From contig NZ_JAKILA010000010.1 of the NCBI RefSeq assembly GCF_023283885.1, forward strand, positions 82,101 to 146,100: a DNA stretch of 64,000 nt. The letters are read 5' to 3'. Under the pieces are notes generated by a model. It saw only the letters and a list, made by a program, of their open reading frames with translations, was not told the DNA's origin and did no database searches. The position numbers and the translations under genes were made by a program. Below are positions 1 to 10,106 of this stretch, one piece after another. Position 1 is the stretch's first letter, and every line of letters starts with the position of its first letter. This stretch comes from Shewanella basaltis (lineage in GTDB: Bacteria > Pseudomonadota > Gammaproteobacteria > Enterobacterales > Shewanellaceae).

Positions 1-60
1 GGTTTCTCGCAAGAGGAGACTGAAACACCTGTGTTTACCGTATTTCGGACGCTATTGTAA
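1..60 (+). CDS. C-terminal end of an upstream gene (partial)
   Basis: Reading from base 1 in frame 1 gives 19 codons ending in TAA at 58-60: GFSQEETETPVFTVFRTLL. The frame is open to the window edge, so this is probably the last part of a plus-strand gene that starts outside the window. The fragment is too short to name a family. It converges on the lipoprotein gene encoded on the other strand, and the hairpin at 81-109 lies between them. Confidence 0.4.
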   Translation, partial: GFSQEETETPVFTVFRTLL

Positions 61-80
61 CAACTTATTAGCAAATGCCA

Positions 81-109
81 ATAAAAAAGCCTACTTATTC
101 AGCAGGCTT
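81..109 (-). terminator. Rho-independent terminator of the Ig-like lipoprotein gene
   Basis: On the minus strand an AAGCCT...AGGCTT hairpin is followed by a T-rich run (TTTTTTATT). It lies just past the stop codon of the lipoprotein gene at 128. The other strand shows a weaker T-rich stretch, so it may also serve the converging gene. Confidence 0.7.
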
Positions 110-127
110 GTTTGTTATTGATAATTT

Positions 128-2599
128 TTATAACAAGGTCACAAAAAAGCGTTGTGTGGTGACAACCCCTTTTGGTGTTGTGGCGGTTAAGGTTACCTGG
201 CTTAAACCCGATGTATCTTCATTTTTAAGGGTAAATGAGGTTGAGGTGCCGCCAGCGGCGTTCATGCTCGGTACTGTGTAACCGTCAAACAGTAAGTCAC
301 CCAAAGTGCTTGTTACCGTTAACGTTGTGCCTGCCGGTAAGATTTGGTTAGCGCTGTCAGTCAGTTGCACATTAAATGTTTCTGTACTGCCATTGGCGAT
401 ATCAGAACCAGTGCCATTAATCACAGTCCCATTTTGGCGAACAATAATGTTGGCAGTTGAGCCTGACATAGTTAACACCAGGGCTTTACGGATATAAGTT
501 GTTATGGCCGTGCTGTCGCATAAGCTACCTTGGCATTGTGGGCCGTTGAATACGCTGTCAGCGCCTTGGTATCCGTCGCTTGATTTTGTATTAAAGTACC
601 GCTCACCTGAATCGTAAGTACGAGACTCATTGTCATCTCTAAAGGCATCTGGTAAATCAACAAAACCACCGTCATGGTAGGTTTCTATGTCCATACCGTT
701 ACCGCTACAGGGCTCAGATGTTGTGCCATTTAAACAGCCATCAACTGCACTACCATCTTCATCATCAAACATGTTGTTGCCATTGGTGTCAAAGAAGGTC
801 TCGTGCCCAAGGGCATAAGCCAAAATGGTAATACGGTGATCGCTTACTCGTGGTGAGGTAGATGTCCAGGTCACGTTACATGTCCCGCTTACGATGCTAC
901 ATGACGGCTCAATTTGGCCACCTTCAGTCGTAAAGTTAACCGTGGTGTCATCTGGCGCGGGGTTACCAAAACTGTCGGATGCATACACTGTAATAGTGAC
1001 ATCTTCGCCATTGTAATCACCAGCCTCAGGGTTTGATGTTGAGGCTGAAATACTAAAGCCCAATTGTTGTGGCAGTCCTGTATTCACAGTGAGTTGTTCT
1101 GATTGGCTGGTAATCGTGTCGCCGGTGTCGGCATCGGTCGTTGATGCCATTACGCGAACAGGGGTCGGAATAGTGCCAGCTTGCACTCTCACACTCACCA
1201 GTCCTTCTGAATTGGTAATGCTGCTGTCTGTAGTGTCGCCATTAGAAAATAGCAACCCACCTACTGTGGTATCAAGGCTAAAGTCAACCTCTTGTTGAGC
1301 AGCCGGTTGACCATTGGCACTGCTCACTAAAAACGTTACTAAAGAAGACTCTGTTGTATTGGTGCCACCAGAACCTTTAATGCGGATTTGAGTCGGCTCT
1401 GCTGACACAAAGCTTATATTTGAAAGTGTTTGGCGTGCTAATGTAAATGGCAGGCTAGCGCTTAAACTGACATCGTTAACGGTTGCTGTTGCCACTATGG
1501 TATCGCTACGTTCACTGTTGCCACTGCAACTGGTATCCGTAAACGTTGAACTTGCAGAACCAGATAATGTGGTTACTGGCGAATCTAAACTGGCATTTGC
1601 ATTGGCATAACAATCAGAGCTAAAGCTAATGCTAGTTGGGCTTTGTAAACGAGTAATGCTGCCGTCTGCAGTTTCTGTGACTATGGTGGCTGTAACGCCA
1701 AATGTTCCGCCTGCGCTAATGGTGTATTTGCCATTAGCATCCGCCGTTAAGGTGGTGCCTAAGGTGTTTTCTACAAAGGTGCCGCTAGCATCAAAAGCCC
1801 CCATTTTTACCGTGCCTTCAGTGATGACCTCGGCAGAGGCGAGCACTTCGTATGCACTGGTAGTTGTGAGTGTTGTGCCTTCATACTCTACTGAGGCAGT
1901 AAGTAGGCTTGCGCCTAACTCTGCATCGGTAGGGGTAAAGCGTAATGTGGCAATGCCCGTATTGGTGGTGAGTGCTGTTGTGGGGGTTAAGGTCGCGCTG
2001 CCAGCGTTGAAAGTGATAATTTTATTGGCAATACCTTGGTTGCTGCTGTCAGTAAGCTGTGCGTTAAGTTGTACTGTATCGCCAACATTAAAACGGGTAA
2101 TTACGCCACTAGTGTCACTAATTGAAACCGAAAAGTTAACCGCTTCTACCGGGGTTGTGGTGGTGTATTCTTTAAACTGGTAATTACGGCTGGCACTGAT
2201 TGTATCTGCACTGTCGGGGGAATACGTTACGCTTAGCGTGCCTGCTTCTGTGCTGGTGGAGCTGATAAAAGTGGTTGCGATGCCACTCGAATTGGTAAGA
2301 ACAGAGGTATTGCTTAAAGTGGCATTGGTTGTACTGAACTCAATAAGCGCGCCGCTTACATTAGCACCGCCTAATGTGAGTTTGGCTACAGCACACACAC
2401 TGTCGTTGAGGTCAAAAAGTAAACTGTCGGTAATGGTATCGCATTGGCCATTGACCACATTTTGATAGCTCACCGACAAGTTGTAACTGTCTTCTGATGT
2501 ATCTGAATCGGTGCCTTCGGCAGCACCGTTACAACCTGTAAATACCAACATTGAAGCAAGAGATAGAAAAAGTGCACGTATCGTTGTTTCAAGCCGCAT
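128..2599 (-). CDS. Lipoprotein with repeated bacterial Ig-like domains
   Basis: The product is 823 aa. It starts with a lipoprotein signal peptide whose lipobox ends ...LVFTGC, so it should be lipid-anchored in an outer or inner membrane. The rest is Thr/Ser/Asp-rich beta-type sequence with repeated motifs such as 'GIATLRFTPTDAELG' and 'GLVSVRVQAG', typical of Big_1/invasin-like Ig folds. A calcium-loop-like stretch (DTNGNNMFDDEDG) lies near residue 610. Such proteins are usually surface-exposed stalks or adhesins; no enzymatic motif is visible. The ATG at 2599 is preferred over the TTG at 2605 because AAGGAT lies 7 bases before the ATG. The exact role is unknown. Confidence 0.75.
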   Translation of the reverse strand: MRLETTIRALFLSLASMLVFTGCNGAAEGTDSDTSEDSYNLSVSYQNVVNGQCDTITDSLLFDLNDSVCAVAKLTLGGANVSGALIEFSTTNATLSNTSVLTNSSGIATTFISSTSTEAGTLSVTYSPDSADTISASRNYQFKEYTTTTPVEAVNFSVSISDTSGVITRFNVGDTVQLNAQLTDSSNQGIANKIITFNAGSATLTPTTALTTNTGIATLRFTPTDAELGASLLTASVEYEGTTLTTTSAYEVLASAEVITEGTVKMGAFDASGTFVENTLGTTLTADANGKYTISAGGTFGVTATIVTETADGSITRLQSPTSISFSSDCYANANASLDSPVTTLSGSASSTFTDTSCSGNSERSDTIVATATVNDVSLSASLPFTLARQTLSNISFVSAEPTQIRIKGSGGTNTTESSLVTFLVSSANGQPAAQQEVDFSLDTTVGGLLFSNGDTTDSSITNSEGLVSVRVQAGTIPTPVRVMASTTDADTGDTITSQSEQLTVNTGLPQQLGFSISASTSNPEAGDYNGEDVTITVYASDSFGNPAPDDTTVNFTTEGGQIEPSCSIVSGTCNVTWTSTSPRVSDHRITILAYALGHETFFDTNGNNMFDDEDGSAVDGCLNGTTSEPCSGNGMDIETYHDGGFVDLPDAFRDDNESRTYDSGERYFNTKSSDGYQGADSVFNGPQCQGSLCDSTAITTYIRKALVLTMSGSTANIIVRQNGTVINGTGSDIANGSTETFNVQLTDSANQILPAGTTLTVTSTLGDLLFDGYTVPSMNAAGGTSTSFTLKNEDTSGLSQVTLTATTPKGVVTTQRFFVTLL

Positions 2600-2645
2600 T
2601 AGCAATATCCTTATTTTCGTTATTCAGATAATTTATAAATAAACG

Positions 2646-3179
2646 TTAGTCTTTGATTTCAGATCTTAAATATTTAAACAGCTCTTTTGACGACTTCGAT
2701 TCAGGGCCTTTAGCAAGTTCTTTATTTGCTTGGCGGATCAATTGACGTAATTTTTGGCGGTCTAATTGTAGGTGCTGGTCTAATAAAGCCTGCACTTCAT
2801 CATCACCATTAGTTAATAAACGCTCGCGCATTTTTTCAAAAATTTGTATTTGAGCGGCTTCATTATTATTTTTATTCAACACTTTATCTAGTGCTGCTTG
2901 AATTGGTTCGTGATCAAAACCACGCATCAACTTACCAATGTATTGCAAATGGCGGCGATACGCTTCGGTTTTTTGTTTGATCAATTTAGATTTTAAAATG
3001 GCATCATAAAGAAATTCATCTAAATCCATTTTATCTAACTGAGTTTTACTTAATGCAACCAAGCGCATGCCAAGGGCTTGAGCTTCTTCGCTTTCTTTTT
3101 TAAATCCAGTTCTGCTGACGTATTCGTCATCATTATCATAGGGCTGCTGAAAGTGTTCAGAATCGCCAACAATCTTCAT
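2646..3179 (-). CDS. darP: Ribosome-associated protein DarP/YjgA (DUF615 family)
   Basis: The 177-aa product is highly charged and mostly alpha-helical, with the conserved segments EEAQALGMRLVAL, KTEAYRRHLQYIGKLMR and LRQLIRQA of the YjgA/DUF615 family. The E. coli relative is a dual-action assembly factor of the 50S ribosomal subunit, so a cytoplasmic role in ribosome biogenesis is inferred. The start at 3179 is chosen because a GAGG sequence lies at proper spacing; a longer reading would add 13 residues without a good ribosome-binding site. It is divergent from pmbA, a pairing common in gammaproteobacteria. Confidence 0.9.
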   Translation of the reverse strand: MKIVGDSEHFQQPYDNDDEYVSRTGFKKESEEAQALGMRLVALSKTQLDKMDLDEFLYDAILKSKLIKQKTEAYRRHLQYIGKLMRGFDHEPIQAALDKVLNKNNNEAAQIQIFEKMRERLLTNGDDEVQALLDQHLQLDRQKLRQLIRQANKELAKGPESKSSKELFKYLRSEIKD

Positions 3180-3326
3180 AGTCTTAAACCTCGAGTCAAT
3201 ATGTGTTAATGATAGCATTTATTTGGCATTGAATATGCAGATTTTATTCAAGGTATCGGGTTGGTTATCAATCGTCTTTTTAATTTGATATGCTAGCGGC
3301 AATTAGACTAATTAAAGAGTAAATTT

Positions 3327-4706
3327 GTGGCTTCTCATCCTTCTTCAGCGCCTAGCGCCAGTGAACCAACCCCAAGAATTGATTCTGAATTATCGGCACT
3401 TAAAGATGCCGTGGCCGTTGCATTAGAGTACGCGAAAACATTAGGTACAACGGCAGCAGAAGTCGCCATTAGTAAGCAGCAAGGTTTATCGGTGTCGACG
3501 CGTGATAAAGAGGTTGAAACGGTTGAATTTAATAAAGATGGTGCGTTAGGCATTACCGTTTATCGTGATGGTCGTAAAGGCAACTCATCAACCTCTGATT
3601 TAAGTCCACAAGCCATTCGCGAAGCAGTAAGAGCGGCTGATGGTATCGCAAAATACACTTCAGAAGATCCTTTTAGTGGTTTAGCCGATCCCGCTTTAAT
3701 GGCGCAACATATTCGCGATTTACAGCTTTATCACCCTCAAGATATTAATGCACAAGAGCTAGCGCAATTGGCTATTCGTGCCGAAGCGGCCAGTTTGTCT
3801 GTTGACAGCCGAATTCGCAATTCAGATGGTGCGACCGCCAATGCGCACACTGCGGCTAAAGTGTACGGTAACAGCCATGGTTTTTTGAACGGCTATTGCA
3901 GCTCGCGCTATAGCTTAAGTTGTGTGGTGATTGGTGAAGAGTCAGATGGCAACATGCAGCGCGATTATGATTACACCGTTGCGCGTAAATACCAAGATTT
4001 ACTGGCACCCGAGTCAGTAGGGCAGCAGGCGGCAAACAAAACCTTAAGCCGTTTAGATGCACGTAAAATCGCTACAGCTAAAATGCCAGTCTTATTTGCC
4101 CCCGAAATTGCAACAGGCCTAATGGGGCATTTAATTGGCGCAATTAGTGGCAGCAGTATTTATCGTAAGTCGAGTTTTTTACTTGATGCACTGCATACAC
4201 AAATATTTCCTGACTGGTTTAGCATTGAGGAGCAACCGCACTTACTGGGCGCCTTAGCCAGTGCTAATTACGACAGTGAAGGTGTTGGCACACAAGATCG
4301 CCGCATTATTGATCGTGGCAACCTTGAAACATATTTATTAACCAGTTACTCGGCACGTAAACTCGGCATGACCAACACAGGCCATGCTGGAGGCATTTAC
4401 AACTGGACATTAAGCCACACAAATCAAACGTTTGACGAGCTAGTTAAGGCAATGGACACTGGCTTGATAGTGACAGAAGTGATGGGCCAAGGGGTAAATG
4501 GTGTGACCGGTGATTACTCGCGCGGCGCGGCTGGCTTTTATGTGGAAAACGGAGAAGTACTTTACCCCGTCGAAGAAATTACCATAGCGGGTAATTTAAA
4601 AGACATGTTTAAAGGGATTCAGGGGGTAGGTAAAGATCGTGACTTGCGCTCATCAATTCGTACCGGTGGGATTTTGCTTAGCGAAATGAAGATTGCAGGT
4701 AACTAA
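3327..4706 (+). CDS. pmbA: Metalloprotease PmbA (TldE subunit)
   Basis: The 459-aa product belongs to the TldD/PmbA (peptidase U62) family. PmbA (TldE) works with TldD as a cytoplasmic protease that trims unfolded peptides, matures microcin-type peptides and affects the CcdA antitoxin. Recognisable features are the N-terminal region around 'VSTRDKEVETVEFNKDGALGI' (split here by the family fold) and the C-terminal segment GHAGGIYNW...GVNGVTGDYSRGAAGF. PmbA subunits normally lack the HExxxH zinc motif carried by TldD, and none is visible. The start is GTG at 3327, with AAAGAG upstream and no nearby ATG. No tldD is present in this window. Confidence 0.93.
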   Translation: MASHPSSAPSASEPTPRIDSELSALKDAVAVALEYAKTLGTTAAEVAISKQQGLSVSTRDKEVETVEFNKDGALGITVYRDGRKGNSSTSDLSPQAIREAVRAADGIAKYTSEDPFSGLADPALMAQHIRDLQLYHPQDINAQELAQLAIRAEAASLSVDSRIRNSDGATANAHTAAKVYGNSHGFLNGYCSSRYSLSCVVIGEESDGNMQRDYDYTVARKYQDLLAPESVGQQAANKTLSRLDARKIATAKMPVLFAPEIATGLMGHLIGAISGSSIYRKSSFLLDALHTQIFPDWFSIEEQPHLLGALASANYDSEGVGTQDRRIIDRGNLETYLLTSYSARKLGMTNTGHAGGIYNWTLSHTNQTFDELVKAMDTGLIVTEVMGQGVNGVTGDYSRGAAGFYVENGEVLYPVEEITIAGNLKDMFKGIQGVGKDRDLRSSIRTGGILLSEMKIAGN

Positions 4707-4783
4707 TTTTTTACAATTTCAGCCAATGTTCGTTTTGTAAGGCGGCCATTTTTTTGTAGGCTAACGCTCATTTCGGTTTATAA

Positions 4784-4816
4784 GGCCTCTTATCGGCAGG
4801 TAAGAGGTCTTTTTAT
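4784..4816 (+). terminator. Rho-independent terminator after pmbA
   Basis: CCTCTTA and TAAGAGG form a stem around an 8-base loop, followed by TCTTTTTAT. It lies about 80 bases past the pmbA stop codon. Confidence 0.75.
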
Positions 4817-4932
4817 AACCAAAATCGCCAATCTTGACCCTTTATATATCTACTTTACCTTTCTTGACAGTCGTTTACGCATACAAAGAGTCATAATACT
4901 GCAAATGTAGCTAAGCGGTTAACGGAGTAATT

Positions 4933-6303
4933 ATGTTTAACAAGAAAGTAAGCCGATTGATAATAATGTCAACGGTTGGAGCGGTACTATTAGGGTGTGG
5001 TTCTGATAGTTCTGATAGCAGTAGCAGCGATGTTGCTTATGTTCAATATTACAATGCCTCATCTAACAGTACATCAACATCCTTAGTGCTCGATGATTAC
5101 GCCTATACAGCAATTGATTTTGCTGACGCTATGCCGCGTTATGGCTACAGTGTTGGCAGTTCCGATTTAGAGATTTATGGCCAAGATGAAGACGGAGAAA
5201 CGGTAACGGTTTACAGTGATACCGTTGAGTTAGAAACCGATGATAACCATCTGTTTGTGTTATATGGTGATTATTTAGACCCATTATTACTGGATATCAA
5301 TTACAACCGTGATGAGATGGATGAGCTTAACGCGGATGACGATTACGAATACAGTAAAATGCAAGTCTTGGTTGCCAATGTGGCGACAGACGCAGGTACA
5401 TTTGATGCGTATATTTCACTCGATACTCAAACGATTGATGAAGCCGTGATGATAGGTAGCGCATCTTATGGCACTTATACCGATTCTACAGTGCTTGATA
5501 CCGACGATTACATAGTGTACCTCACAACAGCGGGCACTAAAGACGTGGTTTATACCACAGGGAGCATGGATTTAACGACTGAAACAGTTTACAAACTATT
5601 AATTCGTAACAGCTTTGGTGCAGGCGACATTAAAGTGACTATCGACAGTGTTGATTCTACCACGACAGTAGATAGCTATGCTGCGCTAGAGGCAACGGCA
5701 GATTACCGAGTATTTAACGGACTGCAAACTCAAAGTATTGATGTCGATGTGACCAGCAAACAAGAAACGCAATATTTATATGATGTTGCCCCATTTGCAG
5801 TGACAGATTATCAATCGACCTCGTTTAATGATTACGGTATTACCGTTAAAGACGCCACCAGTAAAACCAAGTTGTTTGATAATTTATTGGTGACCTTTAA
5901 CCAAGATGATGTTAAATCACTACTGATTTACCAAAAAGCCGACAGTTCAGTTAAAGGCATGGTTATCTCTCAAGATTTACGTCCACGTGCATACGAATAT
6001 AAAGTTGATATTGTAAACTTATCATATGATTACGATGACTTAACTGTGTACTTTGTGCGTGACTCAGAAACCATTGAAACAGCTGAGTACACGTTGTCAG
6101 ACTTAGACTTTGTTGAACAACAGAGCTTAACTCTGCCAGAGGATGACTATGAAATTAACATAGTGTATGAAGATGACAATGGTACTCAAACTTTGGTGTA
6201 TCAATCAGAATCTATGAGCATTAGTGGTGGTAGCAACTTTACTTTTGTACTGACCCCAGATACAGAAAGCGCACTAGGCCACAGATTAACATCGTTACAA
6301 TAA
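4933..6303 (+). CDS. Acidic lipoprotein, DUF4397-like
   Basis: The 456-aa product has a lipoprotein signal (lipobox ...VLLGC, then a GSDSSDSSSSD spacer). The mature part is very rich in Asp, Tyr and Thr and contains repeated units of about 100 residues of the type 'VQVLVANVATDAGTFDAYI', which resemble the DUF4397 beta-sandwich seen in secreted or surface proteins. No catalytic motif is visible. GGAG lies 8 bases before the ATG. It is flanked by its own terminators and looks monocistronic. Its function is unknown; a surface role is inferred from the lipobox and composition. Confidence 0.7.
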   Translation: MFNKKVSRLIIMSTVGAVLLGCGSDSSDSSSSDVAYVQYYNASSNSTSTSLVLDDYAYTAIDFADAMPRYGYSVGSSDLEIYGQDEDGETVTVYSDTVELETDDNHLFVLYGDYLDPLLLDINYNRDEMDELNADDDYEYSKMQVLVANVATDAGTFDAYISLDTQTIDEAVMIGSASYGTYTDSTVLDTDDYIVYLTTAGTKDVVYTTGSMDLTTETVYKLLIRNSFGAGDIKVTIDSVDSTTTVDSYAALEATADYRVFNGLQTQSIDVDVTSKQETQYLYDVAPFAVTDYQSTSFNDYGITVKDATSKTKLFDNLLVTFNQDDVKSLLIYQKADSSVKGMVISQDLRPRAYEYKVDIVNLSYDYDDLTVYFVRDSETIETAEYTLSDLDFVEQQSLTLPEDDYEINIVYEDDNGTQTLVYQSESMSISGGSNFTFVLTPDTESALGHRLTSLQ

Positions 6304-6345
6304 AAACATACGCACTTGGTGAAATCGTTCACTTATTGTGAGTCA

Positions 6346-6381
6346 TGAAAAAAGCCGATATCTGTGATATCGGCTTTTTTA
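6346..6381. terminator. Bidirectional terminator between lipoprotein gene and rimO
   Basis: A near-perfect stem, AAAAAAGCCGATATC / GATATCGGCTTTTTT, with a short TGT loop is flanked by A and T runs. It can end both the plus-strand lipoprotein gene and the minus-strand rimO. Confidence 0.9.
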
Positions 6382-6416
6382 TAAGGTGAATGCGCTATGA
6401 CGCTAATCGCTCAAGT

Positions 6417-7835
6417 TTACTCGTCTTCATCATCGTCAACTTTAACGCCCCACACATCGTGCTCGTCGGCATGAATAATTTGCACCCAAACTTGATCGCC
6501 TGGTTGCACGTCAAACTCGTCGGTTAAATACACTTTGCCGTCAATTTCTGGCGCGTCCATGTATGAGCGACCAATTGCACCTTCGGTGTTCACTTCATCA
6601 ATTAAGATTAAATACTCTTGGCCAATACGAGCTTGCAGTTTTTCGGCACTAATGCGGGCTTGTACCGCCATAAAGCGTTGTAATCTGTCTTCCATCACAT
6701 CTTCTGGTACATGGTCTGGTAAATCGTTAGCTTTAGCGCCTTCTACTGGTGAGTATTTAAAGCAACCTACGCGGTCTAATTGGGCTTCTTCTAAAAAGTC
6801 TAATAACTCTTCAAATTCTTCTTCGGTTTCACCAGGGAAGCCGACAATAAAGGTTGAGCGGATCACAAGCTCTGGGCAAATCTCGCGCCATTTAGCGATG
6901 CGTTCTAATACTTTGTCAGAGCTGCCAGGGCGTTTCATTAATTTTAGAATGCGCTTATTGGCATGCTGAAACGGAATATCTAAATAGGGCAGAATTTTAC
7001 CTTCAGCCATTAATGGAATAATGTCATCCACATGCGGATAAGGGTACACATAGTGCAGGCGCACCCATACGCCTTGTTTGGCCAATTCTTCACAAAGCTG
7101 CTGCATATGGGTTTTAACGGGCATACCATCCCAAAATGCGGTTTTATGTTTTACATCCACACCATAAGCTGAGGTGTCTTGCGAAATAATTAATAGCTCT
7201 TTTACGCCTGCGTTGACTAAACGTTGCGCTTCACCTAATACATCGCCAATAGGGCGAGAGTCTAAATCACCGCGCATGGATGGAATAATGCAGAAAGTGC
7301 AACGGTGATTACAGCCTTCAGATATTTTTAAATAGGCGTAATGCTTAGGCGTTAGCTTAATGCCGTGATCTGGTACTAAATCAATGAGCGGATTATGTTT
7401 AGGTTTTTCAACGTGCAAGTGCACTTGTTTTAAGACTTCATCATAGGCGTGAGGGCCTGTTACACCTAACACGTTAGGATGAAGTTCAACAATTTCGTCT
7501 TTTTTAACGCCTAAACAGCCAGTGACTAACACCTTGCCGTTGGCAGCTAATGCTTCGCCAATGGTTTCTAACGACTCTTGTACCGCGCTGTCAATAAAGC
7601 CACAGGTATTGACAATAACCAAGTCAGCATCGTCATAGCTGTTGGTTACGTCATAGCCTTCGGTGCGAAGTTGGGTGAGGATCCGTTCTGAGTCGACTAA
7701 GTTTTTAGGACAACCCAATGAAACAAAACCGATTCGATTACCAGTGCTTGGGGTGCTTGTGCTGTGAGCCTCAAGGGTTTTTACTGGGATATCGAGGGTG
7801 GTTGTTTGCTTGGGTGTAAAGGTTTCAACAGTCAT
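6417..7835 (-). CDS. rimO: Ribosomal protein S12 methylthiotransferase RimO
   Basis: The 472-aa product is a radical-SAM methylthiotransferase that adds a beta-methylthio group to an aspartate of ribosomal protein S12. The N-terminal UPF0004 domain supplies three cluster cysteines (SLGCPKN, VNTCGF, VTGCLG). The radical-SAM motif is CNHRCTFC, followed by [13 protein letters not shown], which is typical of RimO rather than MiaB. A C-terminal TRAM domain (residues about 400-470) ends in an acidic tail, DDDEDE. The N-terminus carries about 30 extra residues before '[13 protein letters not shown]'. The start at 7835 has GAG upstream. The gene appears monocistronic. Confidence 0.96.
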   Translation of the reverse strand: MTVETFTPKQTTTLDIPVKTLEAHSTSTPSTGNRIGFVSLGCPKNLVDSERILTQLRTEGYDVTNSYDDADLVIVNTCGFIDSAVQESLETIGEALAANGKVLVTGCLGVKKDEIVELHPNVLGVTGPHAYDEVLKQVHLHVEKPKHNPLIDLVPDHGIKLTPKHYAYLKISEGCNHRCTFCIIPSMRGDLDSRPIGDVLGEAQRLVNAGVKELLIISQDTSAYGVDVKHKTAFWDGMPVKTHMQQLCEELAKQGVWVRLHYVYPYPHVDDIIPLMAEGKILPYLDIPFQHANKRILKLMKRPGSSDKVLERIAKWREICPELVIRSTFIVGFPGETEEEFEELLDFLEEAQLDRVGCFKYSPVEGAKANDLPDHVPEDVMEDRLQRFMAVQARISAEKLQARIGQEYLILIDEVNTEGAIGRSYMDAPEIDGKVYLTDEFDVQPGDQVWVQIIHADEHDVWGVKVDDDEDE

Positions 7836-7964
7836 AAGATCTCACACATAAAGTTAACGGATAACGTCGGCATAAAAATGTTGGCGGATTATACCTGAAT
7901 GTCGCGAAAGGTATAGAGTAACCATGGTTGAAAATTATACTGCAAATAGGTGTGTCAGTATAAA

Positions 7965-7999
7965 TAAAAACGACGTGACACCCATAGATGTCACGCCGT
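7965..7999 (-). terminator. Terminator of the chemoreceptor gene
   Basis: On the minus strand CGGCGTGACATC and GGTGTCACGTCG form a stem, followed by TTTTTATTTATA. It lies about 20 bases after the chemoreceptor stop codon. Confidence 0.85.
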
Positions 8000-8021
8000 T
8001 ATGTTAGCTATAAACGGTTAT

Positions 8022-9461
8022 TTAGTTGGTGCGGTAACGACTTAAAATTTTACCTAAACTTGCAGAGGCTTTAGATAAATCTTTCACACCATGTGCAGAC
8101 TGTTGTGACAACCCTCGAATGATATTCGACTTTTGACGGATTTCAGTCAGCTCTTTAGCAATGTCATTTGCCACAGCGCTTTGTTCCTCTGATGAGGTCG
8201 AAATTTGGAAACTCATATCCATAATAGAACGTGATGATTCTGCAATGGCGTCAATGTCAGTACCAATATCGCTAATTAAGTCGCTACTGGTTTGCGCTTG
8301 TTTTACCGTATCTTGAGTAATACTGTCGATATTGAGCGTTTCACTTTGTAGCAATTCAATCATGTTATGAATTTCGACCGTTGCAGCTTGCGTTCTACCC
8401 GCTAGGGTTCTTACTTCATCTGCAACAACCGCAAATCCGCGTCCCATTTCGCCTGCACGTGCCGCTTCAATTGCTGCGTTTAATGCCAGCAAGTTAGTTT
8501 GGTCAGAAATAGCGTTAATGGTGGTGATAACTTCGTTAATATTGGTTGCGTTAACTTTTAACGTGTTCACCGAATTAGACGTTTGTTCGATGTATTTAGA
8601 CAGCTTTTGAATTTCATTAATTGCACGTTTAGCTCTGTCGTAACTTTGGCGAGTATATTCTGAATCTTGTTCAACACGCTCAGTTGAGTTACGGGCAATA
8701 TTGGACACTTCAGCAGCCGATGCGGTCATTTCTTCCATTGCGGTGGCAACAGAGTCTAACGAGGCGTATTGCAAGTCAATTTGTTCAGCACTTTTTTCTG
8801 CATCACGGGCAAACGTATCTGAGGTGGAGTGCAAAGTATCTGTACTCGTTTTAACAGCAATAACCAGCTCACTCAAGGTATCCATGGCTTTATCTAAAGC
8901 ACAACCTATGGTGCCAAATTCATCACGACCAGGGTGAAAGCCCAAGCGAGATGTAAGATCGCCTTTGGCAATTTTTTCTGTGGTATTCCAAAGTACCCAT
9001 AATGCCCCACCAATGAATGTGGCATTCCAATATAAAACGATTGCAAAAGGGATAACCCATAAAAATGCTAATAACATTGACGTCATAGCAGCTTGTTTAG
9101 CTTCAGACTCTTGGTTATACACTGATTCACTGAGGGAATAATATTGGCCAGCTGAAGCGTATACTGCTGTAACAGTGTCTTGTGAGCGTAAGCTGGTTTT
9201 AGCGCTGCTCGATACCTGTAAGCCCAGGCTTGCGGCTTGTTCAAGTTGGCCTGTCGCATCAAGCGCTTGCACCATTGATGCGGTTTTTTGCTCTAATACT
9301 TGCATTGACTGCTGTTCAATTTGAGCCACTTTACTGAAATAGCTGCTGATTGAAACACTGGCCAAAATAAGAAGAAATAGCCCAAAAATAGTCCAAAATT
9401 TATCGTTAATGGACATTTTGATAAAGAGTTTATCGATACTTCTAAAATCAACTTCTTTCAT
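8022..9461 (-). CDS. Methyl-accepting chemotaxis protein
   Basis: The 479-aa product is a membrane chemoreceptor. A first membrane segment ([17 protein letters not shown]) is followed by a short periplasmic part of about 100 residues, a second segment ([16 protein letters not shown]), a HAMP region, and a cytoplasmic signalling domain with the conserved hairpin tip [20 protein letters not shown]. The small sensor region has no recognised ligand fold, so the stimulus is unknown. The start at 9461 ([11 protein letters not shown]) is preferred; the open frame extends 37 residues upstream, and an AGG lies 9 bases before this ATG. A start at MSINDKF further in is also possible. It stands alone, with no che genes nearby. 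Confidence 0.9.
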   Translation of the reverse strand: MKEVDFRSIDKLFIKMSINDKFWTIFGLFLLILASVSISSYFSKVAQIEQQSMQVLEQKTASMVQALDATGQLEQAASLGLQVSSSAKTSLRSQDTVTAVYASAGQYYSLSESVYNQESEAKQAAMTSMLLAFLWVIPFAIVLYWNATFIGGALWVLWNTTEKIAKGDLTSRLGFHPGRDEFGTIGCALDKAMDTLSELVIAVKTSTDTLHSTSDTFARDAEKSAEQIDLQYASLDSVATAMEEMTASAAEVSNIARNSTERVEQDSEYTRQSYDRAKRAINEIQKLSKYIEQTSNSVNTLKVNATNINEVITTINAISDQTNLLALNAAIEAARAGEMGRGFAVVADEVRTLAGRTQAATVEIHNMIELLQSETLNIDSITQDTVKQAQTSSDLISDIGTDIDAIAESSRSIMDMSFQISTSSEEQSAVANDIAKELTEIRQKSNIIRGLSQQSAHGVKDLSKASASLGKILSRYRTN

Positions 9462-9825
9462 GGTATGGGTACCTAAATCGGTAAATACGATAGATGCAAA
9501 TAGTAGATTAGCCAGCAGCATTTTGATACTAATTACTGAGCCTGACGACCATTTTTTTGACGACAATAACAAATGTTCTAGATTGATATCGACAATAAAT
9601 CAAATTGCTTAAGTTATTTATTGAATTTTTATGGCCTTAAACAAAATAGCAAAACCGATATTCCATTCATTCTAACCTGAGCGGCAACATCTACAGTCTT
9701 TACTCCTGATGCTGTGTTATGTGGGTTAATCATCTCGTTATATTTATATTGTTTCAAGTGAAATAAATGGCATTGTGTTGCCATATTAGCCAATGCTGTT
9801 TTGCTTTTTAATTTATGTTGTTTTT
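9462..9825. other. Gene-free stretch upstream of the chemoreceptor
   Basis: This AT-rich stretch of 364 bases probably holds the chemoreceptor promoter. No convincing gene, hairpin terminator or repeat was recognised in it. Confidence 0.4.
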
Positions 9826-10106
9826 TGGGGCTGCTGCTCGTGCAAGGTTGTGCTTGCTGCTAATGGTTGGTCATTACTCACATACATAACAGCGGCAGAG
9901 ATCTTGAGGCGATAAACGTCGATAACGCGGTAAACATGCTCAACAAACGCTGCCTGAAAGTGTCGGTTAAAACACGTTTTACACTTTGTTAAATAACTTT
10001 TCGCAAATAAAGCGTAGCTTAGATAACCAAGTATCAATCTATTGGCCTCGATTATACTCGTTTTACCTCGAACAAAATGCAAGCAGCAAAGATCAACAGG
10101 CCCTAG
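9826..10106 (+). repeat. Degenerate copy of the CTAG inverted-repeat element (copy 0)
   Basis: This stretch aligns loosely along its length with the 269-bp element that follows directly (10103-10371): shared segments include CAAGGTTG, GTCGATAACGC, ACAAACGCTGCC and AACAAAATGCAAGCAGCAAAG, in the same order and orientation. The left end is badly worn, while the right end (GATCAACAGGCCCTAG) is intact and shares its CTAG with the next copy. No open frame in it looks like a protein. Confidence 0.6.

Noticed and set aside
1629..2183. 184-codon frame opposite the Ig-like lipoprotein gene
   Set aside because: The Thr/Val-rich coding strand of the lipoprotein gives an open antisense frame by composition; it has no start signal or family.
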